A DNA stretch of 64,000 nucleotides, taken from NCBI RefSeq assembly GCF_004363805.1, contig NZ_SNZP01000017.1:22376-86375 (forward strand), in the 5' to 3' direction. The first letter of the stretch is position 1. Every line of letters starts with the position of its first letter. Shown here piece by piece: positions 29,670-40,000 of the stretch. The notes under the pieces were generated by a model. The model did not search any database. It worked only from the letters and a program-made list of their open reading frames with translations, and was not told the DNA's origin. The DNA comes from Paludibacterium purpuratum. Its GTDB lineage: Bacteria; Pseudomonadota; Gammaproteobacteria; Burkholderiales; Chromobacteriaceae. Position numbers and translations under genes: made by a program.

Positions 29670-30011
29670 CTACTGGCACTGATTGTTCCAATCACTGACA
29701 ACCATGTCCTTTAGCTCCTCACCCTTCACGAACACCGACAGACATTGGCCTTTCTTGTCTTTGTACTGGAGGATGCAGACGCCAATATCCATGGCGCAAG
29801 AGTAGACCTCCTTATACCCGGCACGGTACAGCATCTTGTCCACACCTATCAAAGTGCTCGGATCCATATTTTTGAAGGGCTTCCAACCATGCGCTAGCAC
29901 CGTTTTTCGTGCTGGCTTGAATGGCTGGTCTTTCTTGAGGAAGGAATCGGCCTGATCAGCGGCATAGACCGAAATACTCGCCATCATTAGCAGGGCTAGA
30001 ATTAGTCTCAT
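29670..30011 (-). CDS. Probable periplasmic immunity protein to the adjacent lysozyme effector
   Basis: The 113-residue protein has a signal peptide (MRLILALLMMASISVYA-A) and a small mature domain with three Cys residues (SCAMDIGVCILQYKDKKGQC) plus one near the end (NNQC), suggesting disulfides. Its ATG overlaps the stop of the lysozyme gene (ATGA), a coupling typical of type VI effector-immunity pairs. A periplasmic location is what is needed to block a peptidoglycan-cutting effector delivered by a sibling cell. The role is inferred from position and export signal; the sequence itself is not one I recognise. Confidence 0.7.
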   Translation of the reverse strand: MRLILALLMMASISVYAADQADSFLKKDQPFKPARKTVLAHGWKPFKNMDPSTLIGVDKMLYRAGYKEVYSCAMDIGVCILQYKDKKGQCLSVFVKGEELKDMVVSDWNNQCQ

Positions 30012-30610
30012 TTAATAGTCCCCCCGTTTGAAGTGTAGTAACCGGCAAAATCTTCATATTTGGCATAGGGCTGTTTGTATCGTCCTGGCTTGCCTTTGCC
30101 TTGGGGGAGTGCGGCCCATCGACCGGAGCAACGGCTCAAAGCTGTTTCCAGATCACCATCCACAATCGCCTCAATAGCCTTCTGCGCTCTGAAAATTTCT
30201 ACTGCAATCAAATCTTGCGTGTGCGGAGAGAAGTCTGTCAGCCCCATCCGTCCGCCCATATCGCGCCACGTTACGAGGTTGATTTGGTACATGCCCGCCG
30301 CACTGGTCTTGCCATCGTAGCCGGGACCAGGGTGCTTAGAGTAATCGCTAAAACGCCACTTGTCGTTCTTCTTGCCTTTGATCGCACCATACATGAAATC
30401 GTATCCACCACCTTCGGCTTGGGCGATTGCTTTTAGGAATGCGGCCACGTTGGAATTAGCCAAATACGCCTCGTTCTGCGCTTTGCGAACAGCCTTTTTG
30501 TCTACCTTGATAACCTTGGCTTTGTTGTCGGCGCTGGGCGTGGTGGTCTTCTCTGCAACTTTGATCAACGGCGTGCCAGACTCGCTGGTCAGTGTGGCGG
30601 TATCAGTCAT
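30008..30610 (-). CDS. Lambda R-like lysozyme, probable type VI secretion effector
   Basis: Residues about 60-195 align with phage lambda endolysin R (a lytic transglycosylase): the glutamate segment FLKAIAQAEGGGYDF, then WRFSDYSKHPGPGYDGKTSA, AGMYQINLVTWRDM, MGLTDFSPHTQDLIAVEIF and ETALSRCSGRWAALP. The N-terminal ~55 residues are a Thr/Lys-rich linker with no signal peptide, so export must be by another route. The start at 30610 overlaps the PAAR stop (ATGACTGA), and an immunity-like gene follows with an ATGA overlap. Loading onto the PAAR spike is the natural reading. Confidence 0.85.
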   Translation of the reverse strand: MTDTATLTSESGTPLIKVAEKTTTPSADNKAKVIKVDKKAVRKAQNEAYLANSNVAAFLKAIAQAEGGGYDFMYGAIKGKKNDKWRFSDYSKHPGPGYDGKTSAAGMYQINLVTWRDMGGRMGLTDFSPHTQDLIAVEIFRAQKAIEAIVDGDLETALSRCSGRWAALPQGKGKPGRYKQPYAKYEDFAGYYTSNGGTIK

Positions 30611-31136
30611 CGAAATCTCCGATATGGATGGCCACGATTTCAGCGGCTTTGTGGTCGTCAATCATATGCGTATGGCCGCTGCCATCGGTTTTGCCGCTTT
30701 CTTTGCTGCCATCGGCACGGAAGATCGTGTACTCGGCATTGGCCAGAGGCAGATCATCTTCATCACGTAGCTGGAATTTGTCGTTGAACATCGAATCGGG
30801 GCGACTCAACATACGCTTTGAGGCGCTTTGCGCTGTAGCACTCGACGCGGTACCGCCACTGCCCGCCGAGTCGTCCACTGTCGCCTCGCCCTGGGAGGCG
30901 ATCAGCTGCGCGCCACATGAGGTATACATGCCTTCCAGCGCGACGTTTTTACCGAAGTAGGTGAAGTTTTCCGCGCCGCCTACAATCACAAAAGGCCTCT
31001 TGCACAAGGGACAAAAGCCGTGATGGCCGATGCCAGCAGCTTTCTTGCCATATACAGTTAGAGTTTCAAAACCTTCTACAACTTGGCCTCCGTGTGATGT
31101 GAGATCACCGACCCGAATAATGGCACGTTTAGCCAT
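30603..31136 (-). CDS. PAAR-domain spike protein with C-terminal transthyretin-like domain
   Basis: Residues 1-95 are a PAAR domain: RAIIRVGDLTSHGG, then GKKAAGIGHHGFCPLCKR, with the metal-binding His and Cys residues, and GMYTSCGAQLIASQGEATV. PAAR proteins sharpen the VgrG tip of the type VI secretion system. A Ser/Ala linker leads to a ~60-residue tail (FNDKFQLRDEDDLPLANAEY, TIFRADGSKESGKTDGSGHT) resembling transthyretin-like beta domains used to attach cargo. The ATG at 31136 is preceded by CAGGTGA. It is the first gene of the PAAR-lysozyme-immunity set. Confidence 0.88.
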   Translation of the reverse strand: MAKRAIIRVGDLTSHGGQVVEGFETLTVYGKKAAGIGHHGFCPLCKRPFVIVGGAENFTYFGKNVALEGMYTSCGAQLIASQGEATVDDSAGSGGTASSATAQSASKRMLSRPDSMFNDKFQLRDEDDLPLANAEYTIFRADGSKESGKTDGSGHTHMIDDHKAAEIVAIHIGDFDD

Positions 31137-31373
31137 GAAGTCACCTGCAGTTAACAGCAAACTTATAATTTTAGCTTATTCATTGTTTAGCAGTCACTGT
31201 CAAATGGTTGAGGTCGGCTATTTTCAGAAGCCTCCTTCTGGGCGCGACATTATGCTAAGACTTGCCTCCATGTGTCGAAGGCGAAATCATGGCGCAACAG
31301 GCTCCTGAAGATTGTTTTTGAGCACGATAACCAACCCCGTAAGGAGTACGGATGGAATAGAGGGAGATCAGGA

Positions 31374-32054
31374 TTAACCCGCGCCGCTATCCGCAGAGAA
31401 CAAGAACGGAAATTCTGCCTGGCAACTGCCTTGCAAGCGCTCGTAGAGATCGGCAACTTGTTCCGGCTCCGCTTCAGCATGCGTAGCAAGGGATAAATAG
31501 TAATTCTCTCCCTGATGCTTACCATAGATGATCCATTCACCGGTGAGCCCTTGTCCGCGCGGTTCACCGGGGGGCATCTCATGGATCGTTGCACTTTCAC
31601 CCTGTCTGGTGCGGTGGCGGTAACCATCGATGACCATGCGATGGGCTAGCACACCGGGCCAAACATCAGGATTCTCTCCGCATTGTGTGGCCACCTCGTT
31701 GATAAGGGAGTGAAGCCAGCGGGCCCCCTGTTTGCCCGTGATGTTTTGGCGGAGGTTTCTGGCGATATCGCTTGGCGTTGAATAGTGGGCATGCCAGAGC
31801 GGAAACAGAGGTGCATGCTTGAACTGCGTGCTGGCCACTACACAAGAAGATACGCACAGGCCCTCCAAAAAATCGAGTTGGTCAACCACCCAATCGAAAT
31901 AGTCGCGCTCGACCTTCATCTGCGCCAGCTGCAATGCCAGGGCCAAACTGATTCGCTGGCTATACGCCCGCCCTGGCAAAAGATTTTGCTTTATTGTTGA
32001 GAGCTGGCCGAGGGTAAGGCTCAGGTGACACAATTCACCCGGACTTTCGCTCAT
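31374..32054 (-). CDS. Hypothetical protein in the type VI cargo region
   Basis: The protein of about 226 residues begins MSESPGELCHLSLTLGQLST if started at 32054, where AGAGAAG precedes the ATG; the frame continues upstream to 32165, overlapping the preceding gene. Its C-terminal part (TGEWIIYGKHQGENYYLSLA, ERLQGSCQAEFPFLF) looks like a small alpha/beta domain that I have seen in proteins near secreted toxins but cannot name. It has no signal peptide or membrane helix. With 32138-32872 on the same strand, it could be an orphan effector-associated or immunity gene. Confidence 0.65.
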   Translation of the reverse strand: MSESPGELCHLSLTLGQLSTIKQNLLPGRAYSQRISLALALQLAQMKVERDYFDWVVDQLDFLEGLCVSSCVVASTQFKHAPLFPLWHAHYSTPSDIARNLRQNITGKQGARWLHSLINEVATQCGENPDVWPGVLAHRMVIDGYRHRTRQGESATIHEMPPGEPRGQGLTGEWIIYGKHQGENYYLSLATHAEAEPEQVADLYERLQGSCQAEFPFLFSADSGAG

Positions 32055-32137
32055 TGCTATCTTCTCTTTTGCAACTTTGAATGGCGCCGGCGGGCCTGCT
32101 CGCGATCCAAATGGATTTCCAAATGGATTTATTGATA

Positions 32138-32872
32138 CTACTCTCGGGCTTTCACCCGCTCCCATTCTGCCTTTAACACTGGCTGAAAAGCTTGTACCAG
32201 ATTATTGCAGGCGGGAAGCACGTTGATGTCGCCATCACGGGCACAGTCAAGAGCGCGATCCAGCAGTCGTTCCAGTTCACCATAATTCGGCTCCGCGGGA
32301 TTCAGCAAAAGCTTGATCTTGGCGCGAACCCGTTCAGCCTCCGCCACTAATTGGTTTTGAGTCAACGCATGTTGCTGCGTCTCTTGCAATACGTAACTAC
32401 TGTCTACATGTTGACGGAGTGCGGGCTCCCTACCTAGCTTCAGTTGATGCAAGTCCCACAGTCGTTTCAGACACCCGATGTACTCCGCTAGGCTATCCCG
32501 TAATGTATCTATCCATGCTTGGCGGCTCGCAGCGCGCTGCCCTGCATTGGCCTGCTCACGCAATTCCTCGGCATGCTTACGGTTACTACGGTCAGTAAGC
32601 CAAGCACCAGCCAACACCACTAGCACCGTGGCCAACGCCCCCACGAACAGGCTGCCGATTGCGAACCAGTCGGTGGGGCTTGTCGCCCTGACCTGTATTG
32701 TTGGCAGCTGAGATATCGCTACGGTATGAGAATTAGCGTTGAGCAGTGATGGGGCTAGCTGAATCTGCAACGTGCACTGCTTTGCAACGGAAACAGCAGG
32801 AGAAGTGGCATGCTGCATGAACATATCCAAAAGTATAATCATACAACATAATAATGCCCGTTTAAATTTCAA
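32138..32872 (-). CDS. Membrane-anchored hypothetical protein with cytoplasmic coiled coil
   Basis: The 244-residue protein has an N-terminal hydrophobic segment (CCMIILLDMFMQHATSPA, possibly a signal peptide), a short periplasmic part, then a clear transmembrane helix (FAIGSLFVGALATVLVVLAG, about residues 70-90). A helical cytoplasmic region of ~150 residues follows (NRKHAEELREQANAGQRAAS, QLVAEAERVRAKIKLLLNPA). This TM-plus-long-helix layout recurs in uncharacterised proteins of accessory islands. No enzyme motif is seen. It precedes the gene at 31374-32054 and may be co-transcribed. Confidence 0.65.
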   Translation of the reverse strand: MKFKRALLCCMIILLDMFMQHATSPAVSVAKQCTLQIQLAPSLLNANSHTVAISQLPTIQVRATSPTDWFAIGSLFVGALATVLVVLAGAWLTDRSNRKHAEELREQANAGQRAASRQAWIDTLRDSLAEYIGCLKRLWDLHQLKLGREPALRQHVDSSYVLQETQQHALTQNQLVAEAERVRAKIKLLLNPAEPNYGELERLLDRALDCARDGDINVLPACNNLVQAFQPVLKAEWERVKARE

Positions 32873-33104
32873 GACGGTGCTTTACTTATCCAGCTTTTTC
32901 CCCGGTAGTCGAAGATTATCCCTGCCGCAAGTTTGCTACACATGGAAAGTTACGCAGCGCATTATTTGTATGCGTCTGATGACAATATAAGCGTTGCCAT
33001 TATCATTAACATTCCTCGCCAAGACTCTTGTATATCCACTTGCCGTGCAGGAACTAGGCTAGAGTCGATAGGCGCTGCATCCGAATCAATGGTAAATTGA
33101 GTTC

Positions 33105-36100
33105 ATGAGATTCCATCCAAATGGCCCATCCATACCAGACGTCCTCCTTGAGCGCTGTGATGCGGGGCGCGTAGTGTTTTTGTGTGGAGCAGGGGTCTCG
33201 GTGCCATCTGGCATGCCGAACTTTGTCGACCTTACTCAGTACGTCATTGAGTTCTTTGATCCACCTGTCGACTCAGAAATCATGGCTGCGTTTCAGCCAT
33301 GGTTGGTTGATCAATCTGATCAATCTGCTGTGAAAACCCCTCTCGACCAAATCTTCAACCTCCTCCATCTTGAATATGGCAAGGATGAAGTGAACGCTCT
33401 TGTCACTAAGCGGCTGAGCGAGTCCCTAGAAACCAAAGATTCTGGACGTGAGCACGCTCTAATTAAGAGGATTTCTTCGAGTCAGAACGGCGTGCCGCAA
33501 ATTGTAACCACGAACTTTGACAGATTGTTCGAGGCCGAACAGAAGGGTAAGAGCCTGGCCCGGCACGAACCTCCGGCTTTCCCCGATCTGAACTTCGGGT
33601 CGACGATAGAAGGAATCACGTATCTACACGGGCGGTTGGTGGATATAGGTTCTGAAAGCCATCCCTATGTGCTCAGCAGCGCGGATTTTGGACGTGCCTA
33701 TCTCTCTGAAGGATGGGCAACCAATTTCATCCGGCACCTCCTCGAACAATATACTGTCGTTTTGGTTGGCTATCAGGCGGAAGATCCGCCAATAAAATAC
33801 CTTCTTCAGGGCCTCAACCATGATGGTCAGTATGACCGGTCTAGACTCTATGCTTTTGACCGTGGACTTCCTGAGGATATTGAGGCCAAGTGGCGTGACC
33901 GAGGCGTTACTGCCATCGCCTATTCCAATCATCCGGATCTATGGACGAGCTTGGAAGCTTGGGCTGGTCGAGCCGATGATCCCCGTGGGTGGCGAGCATC
34001 CATAATTGCTAAAAGTCAGCAAGATCCGAAGAACCTGACTCCTCATGAGCGGGGCCAAGTTGCTCATGTCCTTCGCACTGTACAGGGGGCAAGATTATTC
34101 GCGGATACAGATCCTGCACCTCACCCGGAGTGGGTGTGCGTGATGGATGCAAGTGTCCGATCCGCCAACCAATGCCGCAGCCATGGCGATAATGCTGAAG
34201 TTTTCGATCCTAGAGCAGCGTATGGGCTGGATGATGACTTGAGGGATATCTCTGAGGATGAACGCAGGCAGGGGGTCTGTAACGACAATCTCCTGGTTTG
34301 GCGTAATGAAGATGATAACCCCCACGATTTTCATCGTATGGGTGGGCGACATCTAGACGGTTTTGAAACGATCCCGAAAAGGCTTGGGCACCTCATTGCT
34401 TGGGTCAGGAAGTCCATCGCTAGTCCAGTACTCGCTTGGTGGGCCATTCGGCAAAACGAGCTTCATCCAAGATTGTTGCATGAAATTGATTGGCAATTAG
34501 AGCAAGAGAAAGGTCTTCATGAGCGCGCGCGCCACACGTGGCGCCTGATTCTTGAATGCCATAGAGATCCGCGCAATCGTCAGTGGAGGGGCGAGTGGTT
34601 CGACTTGAAGGGCCGGGTCGATGCCGAAGGTTGGACATCCAGCACTCTGCGTGAATTCAGCCGGGCAGTGATGCCCCGAGTCAGTATCAGGCCACCACTT
34701 GGCCTAGGGGAGGCCAAACCCCCTTCATCAACTTGGGAAAATGTACGTCCCAGTGACCTTGGACAGTTTGCGGTCCAGTTCCTTGAGATGTATGACGAGG
34801 ATCTTGAAGTTCCTGATGAGATATTACCAAAGGTATTTGGCATTCTGCAGGAACAGCTGATCATCACCTCTGATCTCCTTGCGGATATTCAGCCAGCCTC
34901 CATTCAGATACCAACTTGCTACCCGAACCGTGAAGTCAACGGCAGAGAGCTCATTACAAAAGGCGCAGAGGTCATCACATGGTTTGTCAGGCTTTTTGAT
35001 CGAATGGCTGCCAAATGGCCCATACTGGCGAACGCATACGCAACGACCTGGCCTCTGACTGACCGATTCTTTTTCCGAAAGCTCAAGTTGTATGCATACA
35101 GCAAAGTAAACGTCTTCCATGCTGATCATGTTGCTGAAGGACTTTTATCCTTAGATCAGGAGACTTTCTGGGACAGCGATGTGATCCGAGAGCTTCTTTT
35201 TCTACTCGGGGACCGATGGGGGGAGTTCTCTCCGGAGAGTAGGGCGCAACTCTCTGAACGTATCTTGGCGGGCCCTGATCAGTTTTCCTACTGGCCTGAC
35301 GAGGAGTTCTCAAGGCTACGAGATAAACTCGCTGCCAAATATGCCCGGTATCTCGAACTACAAGATTGCGAACTGACGGCGGCCACCCATGAACGGCTTG
35401 TCGAGATTATTGGAAACATACCTGGATGGCGCGATGACTGGGCGACCTCAGTGGTTGTTGAAGAGGGGTCACACATGGGGGTGGTCGGCACGGACGAAAC
35501 ACCTGATGCGATTTTGAACCTTCCCATAAACGCGGTAATTCCCCGTGCCAAGGAAGACCTTAAGTGGGACTTTGATAGTTTCACCGAGAAACGCCCCTTC
35601 ACGGGCTTGGTGAAAACAAATCCGCGAAAGGCGCTGTCTGCGCTGACGATAGCAGGACGGGCTGACGACTACCCTGTAGTGTTCTGGTCGTCCTTGATTG
35701 AGGCTCTCCCCTTAGATATCCGCCCGAGGCTCAGACGGGCTTTCCTGAACCGAGTAGCACGGCTCCCTCATGCGGTTATCGCCCAATTACGCCATCCCTT
35801 GGGTCGGTGGCTCCGAGATCACTTGGCTGCGGTTCTTGAGTTTGATGATGATCTCGGTTGGGCTGTCTATGATCACACCGTCGATGGCATCCTGAGCGGA
35901 GGTGCTGATGCCACGAAAAGTGCTTTGGGCGAAGTTCACCAAGGAGGGAAAGTCATTCCACGATCGCGGCGTACATTCGGTTATGCGGTCAACGGCCCTG
36001 TCGGCATGTGCGCAGAAGCCCTTTTCCATGCGGTCTCCGGCGTAAAGCCGGAAGCTAGCTCACTGATCCCGGATCACATCAAGTCTCGCGTCGAGCGCCT

Positions 36101-36920
36101 ATTTACTGCGCCAGGAGAAGGAGCCGACCATGCGGTATCGATAACGACGAGCAAGCTGAACTGGCTCATGTACGTTGATCCCATCTGGACTGAAGAACGT
36201 CTTATTCCCATGTTGGCGTTTGGGCATCCAGCTGCAGAACCAGCGTGGAATGGGTTCCTTTACAGCGGCCGAGCGCCTTGGACTCCATTAGCCGAGATCC
36301 TCAAACCGCTCATGCTTGACCTCTACCCGTGGATTGAAGGTTTTTCTTGGGAACGCGACTTCTCAAGCCAAGCTGCTCAGTGGCTAGGCGTCATGAGGGT
36401 ATTTTATTCGGGCGTGAGCAGTCTTTCTCGAAGTGAAATGCGTTCGGCTTTGCGTGCAATGTCTGACGACACCCGGAGCCAGTTCATTTTTTGGTTGGGT
36501 CGGGTTGGACAGCAAAAGGAGAATAGCTGGGTAAATCATGTCATCCCCTTAATTGCCGATGATTGGCCGAGAGAACGCAGATACCGAACCTCTGCATCAG
36601 TAAAGGCATGGATTGGCCTACTTGATGACACGGGTGATGCCTTCCCCTACGTCTATGAGGCAGTGAAGAGGTTCTTGGTGCCGGTGGAGACAGATGAGCA
36701 TCCCTTCTACCGATTCACCCAAGAGATAAGTGGAGAAAGACCGATTACCACTCGATTCCCCGAAACGACACTAGATCTGGTGAACATAGTGACGCCGCTG
36801 GTTCTTACACGGCCGCCATACGAGTTACCGCAGATACTCACATTGATCGCAGAAACCGAACCGAGGTTGACATCAGATCCACGCTATTTGCGCCTCATCG
36901 ATCTCGTCGAACGAAGCTAG
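33105..36920 (+). CDS. SIR2-domain protein (1271 aa), probable anti-phage NADase
   Basis: Residues about 15-290 are a SIR2-fold domain: VVFLCGAGVSVPSGMPNF (the GAGxS-x-x-GxP NAD loop), PQIVTTNFDRLFE (the TTN-x-D motif), a catalytic-type His in TYLHGRL, SADFGRAY, and VVLVGYQAEDPPIKYLL. The remaining ~980 residues are a large, mostly helical region that resembles what I know as DUF4020, usually fused to SIR2. SIR2 proteins of this size are NAD+-depleting abortive-infection effectors in several defence systems (Thoeris, DSR, SIR2-APAZ). No partner lies upstream; the convergent HTH gene is 132 bp away. Function is inferred from the domain and from the island setting. Confidence 0.82.
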   Translation: MRFHPNGPSIPDVLLERCDAGRVVFLCGAGVSVPSGMPNFVDLTQYVIEFFDPPVDSEIMAAFQPWLVDQSDQSAVKTPLDQIFNLLHLEYGKDEVNALVTKRLSESLETKDSGREHALIKRISSSQNGVPQIVTTNFDRLFEAEQKGKSLARHEPPAFPDLNFGSTIEGITYLHGRLVDIGSESHPYVLSSADFGRAYLSEGWATNFIRHLLEQYTVVLVGYQAEDPPIKYLLQGLNHDGQYDRSRLYAFDRGLPEDIEAKWRDRGVTAIAYSNHPDLWTSLEAWAGRADDPRGWRASIIAKSQQDPKNLTPHERGQVAHVLRTVQGARLFADTDPAPHPEWVCVMDASVRSANQCRSHGDNAEVFDPRAAYGLDDDLRDISEDERRQGVCNDNLLVWRNEDDNPHDFHRMGGRHLDGFETIPKRLGHLIAWVRKSIASPVLAWWAIRQNELHPRLLHEIDWQLEQEKGLHERARHTWRLILECHRDPRNRQWRGEWFDLKGRVDAEGWTSSTLREFSRAVMPRVSIRPPLGLGEAKPPSSTWENVRPSDLGQFAVQFLEMYDEDLEVPDEILPKVFGILQEQLIITSDLLADIQPASIQIPTCYPNREVNGRELITKGAEVITWFVRLFDRMAAKWPILANAYATTWPLTDRFFFRKLKLYAYSKVNVFHADHVAEGLLSLDQETFWDSDVIRELLFLLGDRWGEFSPESRAQLSERILAGPDQFSYWPDEEFSRLRDKLAAKYARYLELQDCELTAATHERLVEIIGNIPGWRDDWATSVVVEEGSHMGVVGTDETPDAILNLPINAVIPRAKEDLKWDFDSFTEKRPFTGLVKTNPRKALSALTIAGRADDYPVVFWSSLIEALPLDIRPRLRRAFLNRVARLPHAVIAQLRHPLGRWLRDHLAAVLEFDDDLGWAVYDHTVDGILSGGADATKSALGEVHQGGKVIPRSRRTFGYAVNGPVGMCAEALFHAVSGVKPEASSLIPDHIKSRVERLFTAPGEGADHAVSITTSKLNWLMYVDPIWTEERLIPMLAFGHPAAEPAWNGFLYSGRAPWTPLAEILKPLMLDLYPWIEGFSWERDFSSQAAQWLGVMRVFYSGVSSLSRSEMRSALRAMSDDTRSQFIFWLGRVGQQKENSWVNHVIPLIADDWPRERRYRTSASVKAWIGLLDDTGDAFPYVYEAVKRFLVPVETDEHPFYRFTQEISGERPITTRFPETTLDLVNIVTPLVLTRPPYELPQILTLIAETEPRLTSDPRYLRLIDLVERS

Positions 36921-37052
36921 GTCGAGTATCGGCTTCATGACCAAAAAGCAAGAGTATGTTTTCACCATACGGCAAAGGAATGTTTCCGAGGACGCCTCAA
37001 TTGTGGCCATGTCCTGAGATGAGTATTCATTAGGAGTACTCTTTTCAATTCA

Positions 37053-40000
37053 TTACCAGTCCCCTTGTTCGGCTCGGAGATCCGCTCGGGTTGCACTATC
37101 GTCGTAGCTTGCCGCTATTCTCTCAAGACAAGCAGCCATTCGTGGCCAATCGTTGCGTAGCACCTCGGCATCATGACGGTAGCGCGCAGCAAGGGCCCGT
37201 TCCTGCATGCCGCCATCATGGGGCATTCGGACAGTTACCCCACGACGGCTGTAGACTCCTCTTTCAAAGCCTACTTCAAGGTCTCGACTACGGAAAAGTT
37301 CAATCACGTCACGTACAGGTGTTGGGGGCCAAGGTTGATTAGGCTCACTCTTGGCCGCTGATAAGGCTTCACCAATTTGTTTGTCGCCAATGCTGCGGCG
37401 ACCCGCCTCTGTAAGGAGTTCTCTTGCGCGAGTAATCCAAGCCTTCAAGGCGACTGGGTCAATGATGCCTTGATCATCCTCTCCAGGTACGCATGCCCAG
37501 TCGCGTATGACACTGTACGCTTGATGTAGTATATCGGGATTGTGAGGCTCCTCCTCGGCGATGCTGCTGGCTTCGGTCGGTAGATAGATTAGTTTGATTA
37601 GTTGGACAAAGAACTCAGGTTCTTGCGCCAGTGCTCGATGTAACGTTTGGGTGCCTCGTTGAGAGAAGCAAAGTGCTGGATAGTACATCCACTCCAGCTG
37701 TACAAGGCTATGCCTGTCAACTGTGTTGTCCTTGGCAAGGTAATCCAAAATCAGGGCTACATAATGGCTGAGCATGGTCGTATCGGTATTGTCGCGGCTC
37801 TGCCCCGAGCGTGCAGCTTCTTGCATACATCGAATGACCAGAGCACTATCTGGCTTCATTTGGAGGTGCATTCCCAACCAGCTTATCGCTTCATGGCTAC
37901 GTTTTGCTGCCACCAGATGCTCGACCACGTAAGCTGGTTCGGCCCCTGTCGATGCCAGAAATAGAGGCAATGTTTCCCAGTAGGTCTTGCTAAGGTTAGC
38001 TGAGCGAGCGTCAATTTCTGACCAAGTCGACGTGTTCAGCGGTAGAGCTTGTACAATCCAGTTTTCTGCGCTTTCCCCCCAGCTTTCCGCTATGGCTTGT
38101 GCCCAGCAGGTACGCACCCATGTGTCCCCTTCAGATCCCGCCGCGACTTTTAGCCCATAGAAAATACCCAGCCCGAGCTCTAGTTCAACAGCACCGCCGG
38201 CCGACAGTCCTCGCTTTATCAGCGCGAGTTTTGTCGCTTCTGGTTGGGATGATGTTGCAATGGCTATTCCAAGGGCACGTGGTGCTGCGATTGTTGTGGC
38301 AAAGGAAAATAACTGGTCGGACGAATAGTCTGCTAAGAGTGTTTCTATCGCTTGACGCCGTTGTTCTGCCAACTCAGATTGTTGTGCCTCCCAGTCGATA
38401 TTGGGCCTCAACTTGTTAACGCTATTGGAAAATAGCCAGCGAACCTGTTCTTCTACGTTTTCGGGCGGTAGCAACTCCATAACTTCATCGAGCTGCTTTA
38501 GATCCTCTTCGGGTAAGGCCCACTCTGTATCTTGATAATCTCGGTGATGTTGCAAATATGTTCGCAGCTTGTTTCGCCACATCTCAATTTCAGTGGCGTC
38601 AGTGAGCATGAGAGCGGTGTCCTTAAGCTGTTCGATAGCTTTCGATCGCCACTGCGGGTCAAAATTTGGCCATAAGTCCAAAATCGAGTGCCAGCGTGCC
38701 GTACTGTTGCCCACTTGCCCCAAAAGTAGTTCGCCAATCGCCTTCGCTGCTACCGCTGCAGTTTGCCATGTGACCACCTCCTCTTCATCGGGAGCGAAGT
38801 CGAGCCAATTTGGCATCGCAGAAGGTTCTGATGTGTCGTAAGAGCGTGGCGCCAATCCTAGAAGTAAATTCCAGCCTATCGTTGGGAATTGGTGTACGAG
38901 GGAGGCTATCACCTTCAAGCGCTGAGCCGGAGTTGCATAGGTCTGAGGCGACCAGCTAACAAAGATTCGTCGTAGCGACGCGGCTGGGCGATTGCCCAAT
39001 TTTCCCCCTGGATCTATCTCAGCCAGCCTTGCAAGTAATGAGGTCGATTGGTATAGATAGTCTGGACTTCGCGCTAGCATTTCCAATGCCCACAGGAGGT
39101 TCGCTAGGTATTCCGTCGGGCATAAGGCGCCCTCGTCGCTACGGAACAGCGGCATGATCGTGGCATTGCTCTCGAGAGCAATGTCTAGTGCATCCAGGAA
39201 TGCAGTTGGAGAGGCTTCGGCAAGATTCCTGAAGTCTCCCGATAGTGACCACCAAAGCGAGCCATCGGCACTGTCAAGCAATGTATGGATGGCATCGTAT
39301 GCATGTTGTTCAATATTGCAAATGAGTTTGGCGCATGTAGGGAGCGTGGCCATTGCAATCATGGCTTCAGTAATCCCGCGTCGGAGTGCGCCAGAAATCT
39401 CTTCTCCAAATTCCCCCGGGGCTTCGTAAAAAATACTCTTAGGCTTTTGTGTAAACCGCGGGTTGATCGTGCTCATGACGTCATGGAATGCTTTTTTGAA
39501 TCGAGTTAGCTGGCTTGGCGTGAGTTGGCCTCCAATTTGAAGCCAAAGATCGCGTAGTGAAACGACTTTCCAGATCATGCCTGACCGCACGAGTGGGCCG
39601 CCCATGGTTGCGGCCAGAGGAGCCAAAGCCTCTTCGATTTGCTCATAGGAGCGAGAGGCTAGATCGCTAAGAATTTTTCGATCTTTTTCTGAATCCTCAC
39701 GCCATGATCCAGCGAGCATTGCCGCGATAAGTTCGGACGACGGCTGTTCTGCCCATTTGGGTCGGTAATTCGGGGCGGCAGGCATCAAACGACGCAGTAT
39801 AGTGATGCTACGCCCTGATGCGCGTGCCAAGCGATGAGCGTCGTCTTCGGGTAGGCCTGCTCCCATGAGCGCATTTTGCAGATCGGATCGCCAAGGTTTG
39901 GGAAGAGATAGTAGGTTGCCGTTAAGATCGTGTGCATTTGGCCCATGTGCTGTGAGGACACGATGCCCATCCTCAACCAATCGTTGAGCTAGTCCGGGCT

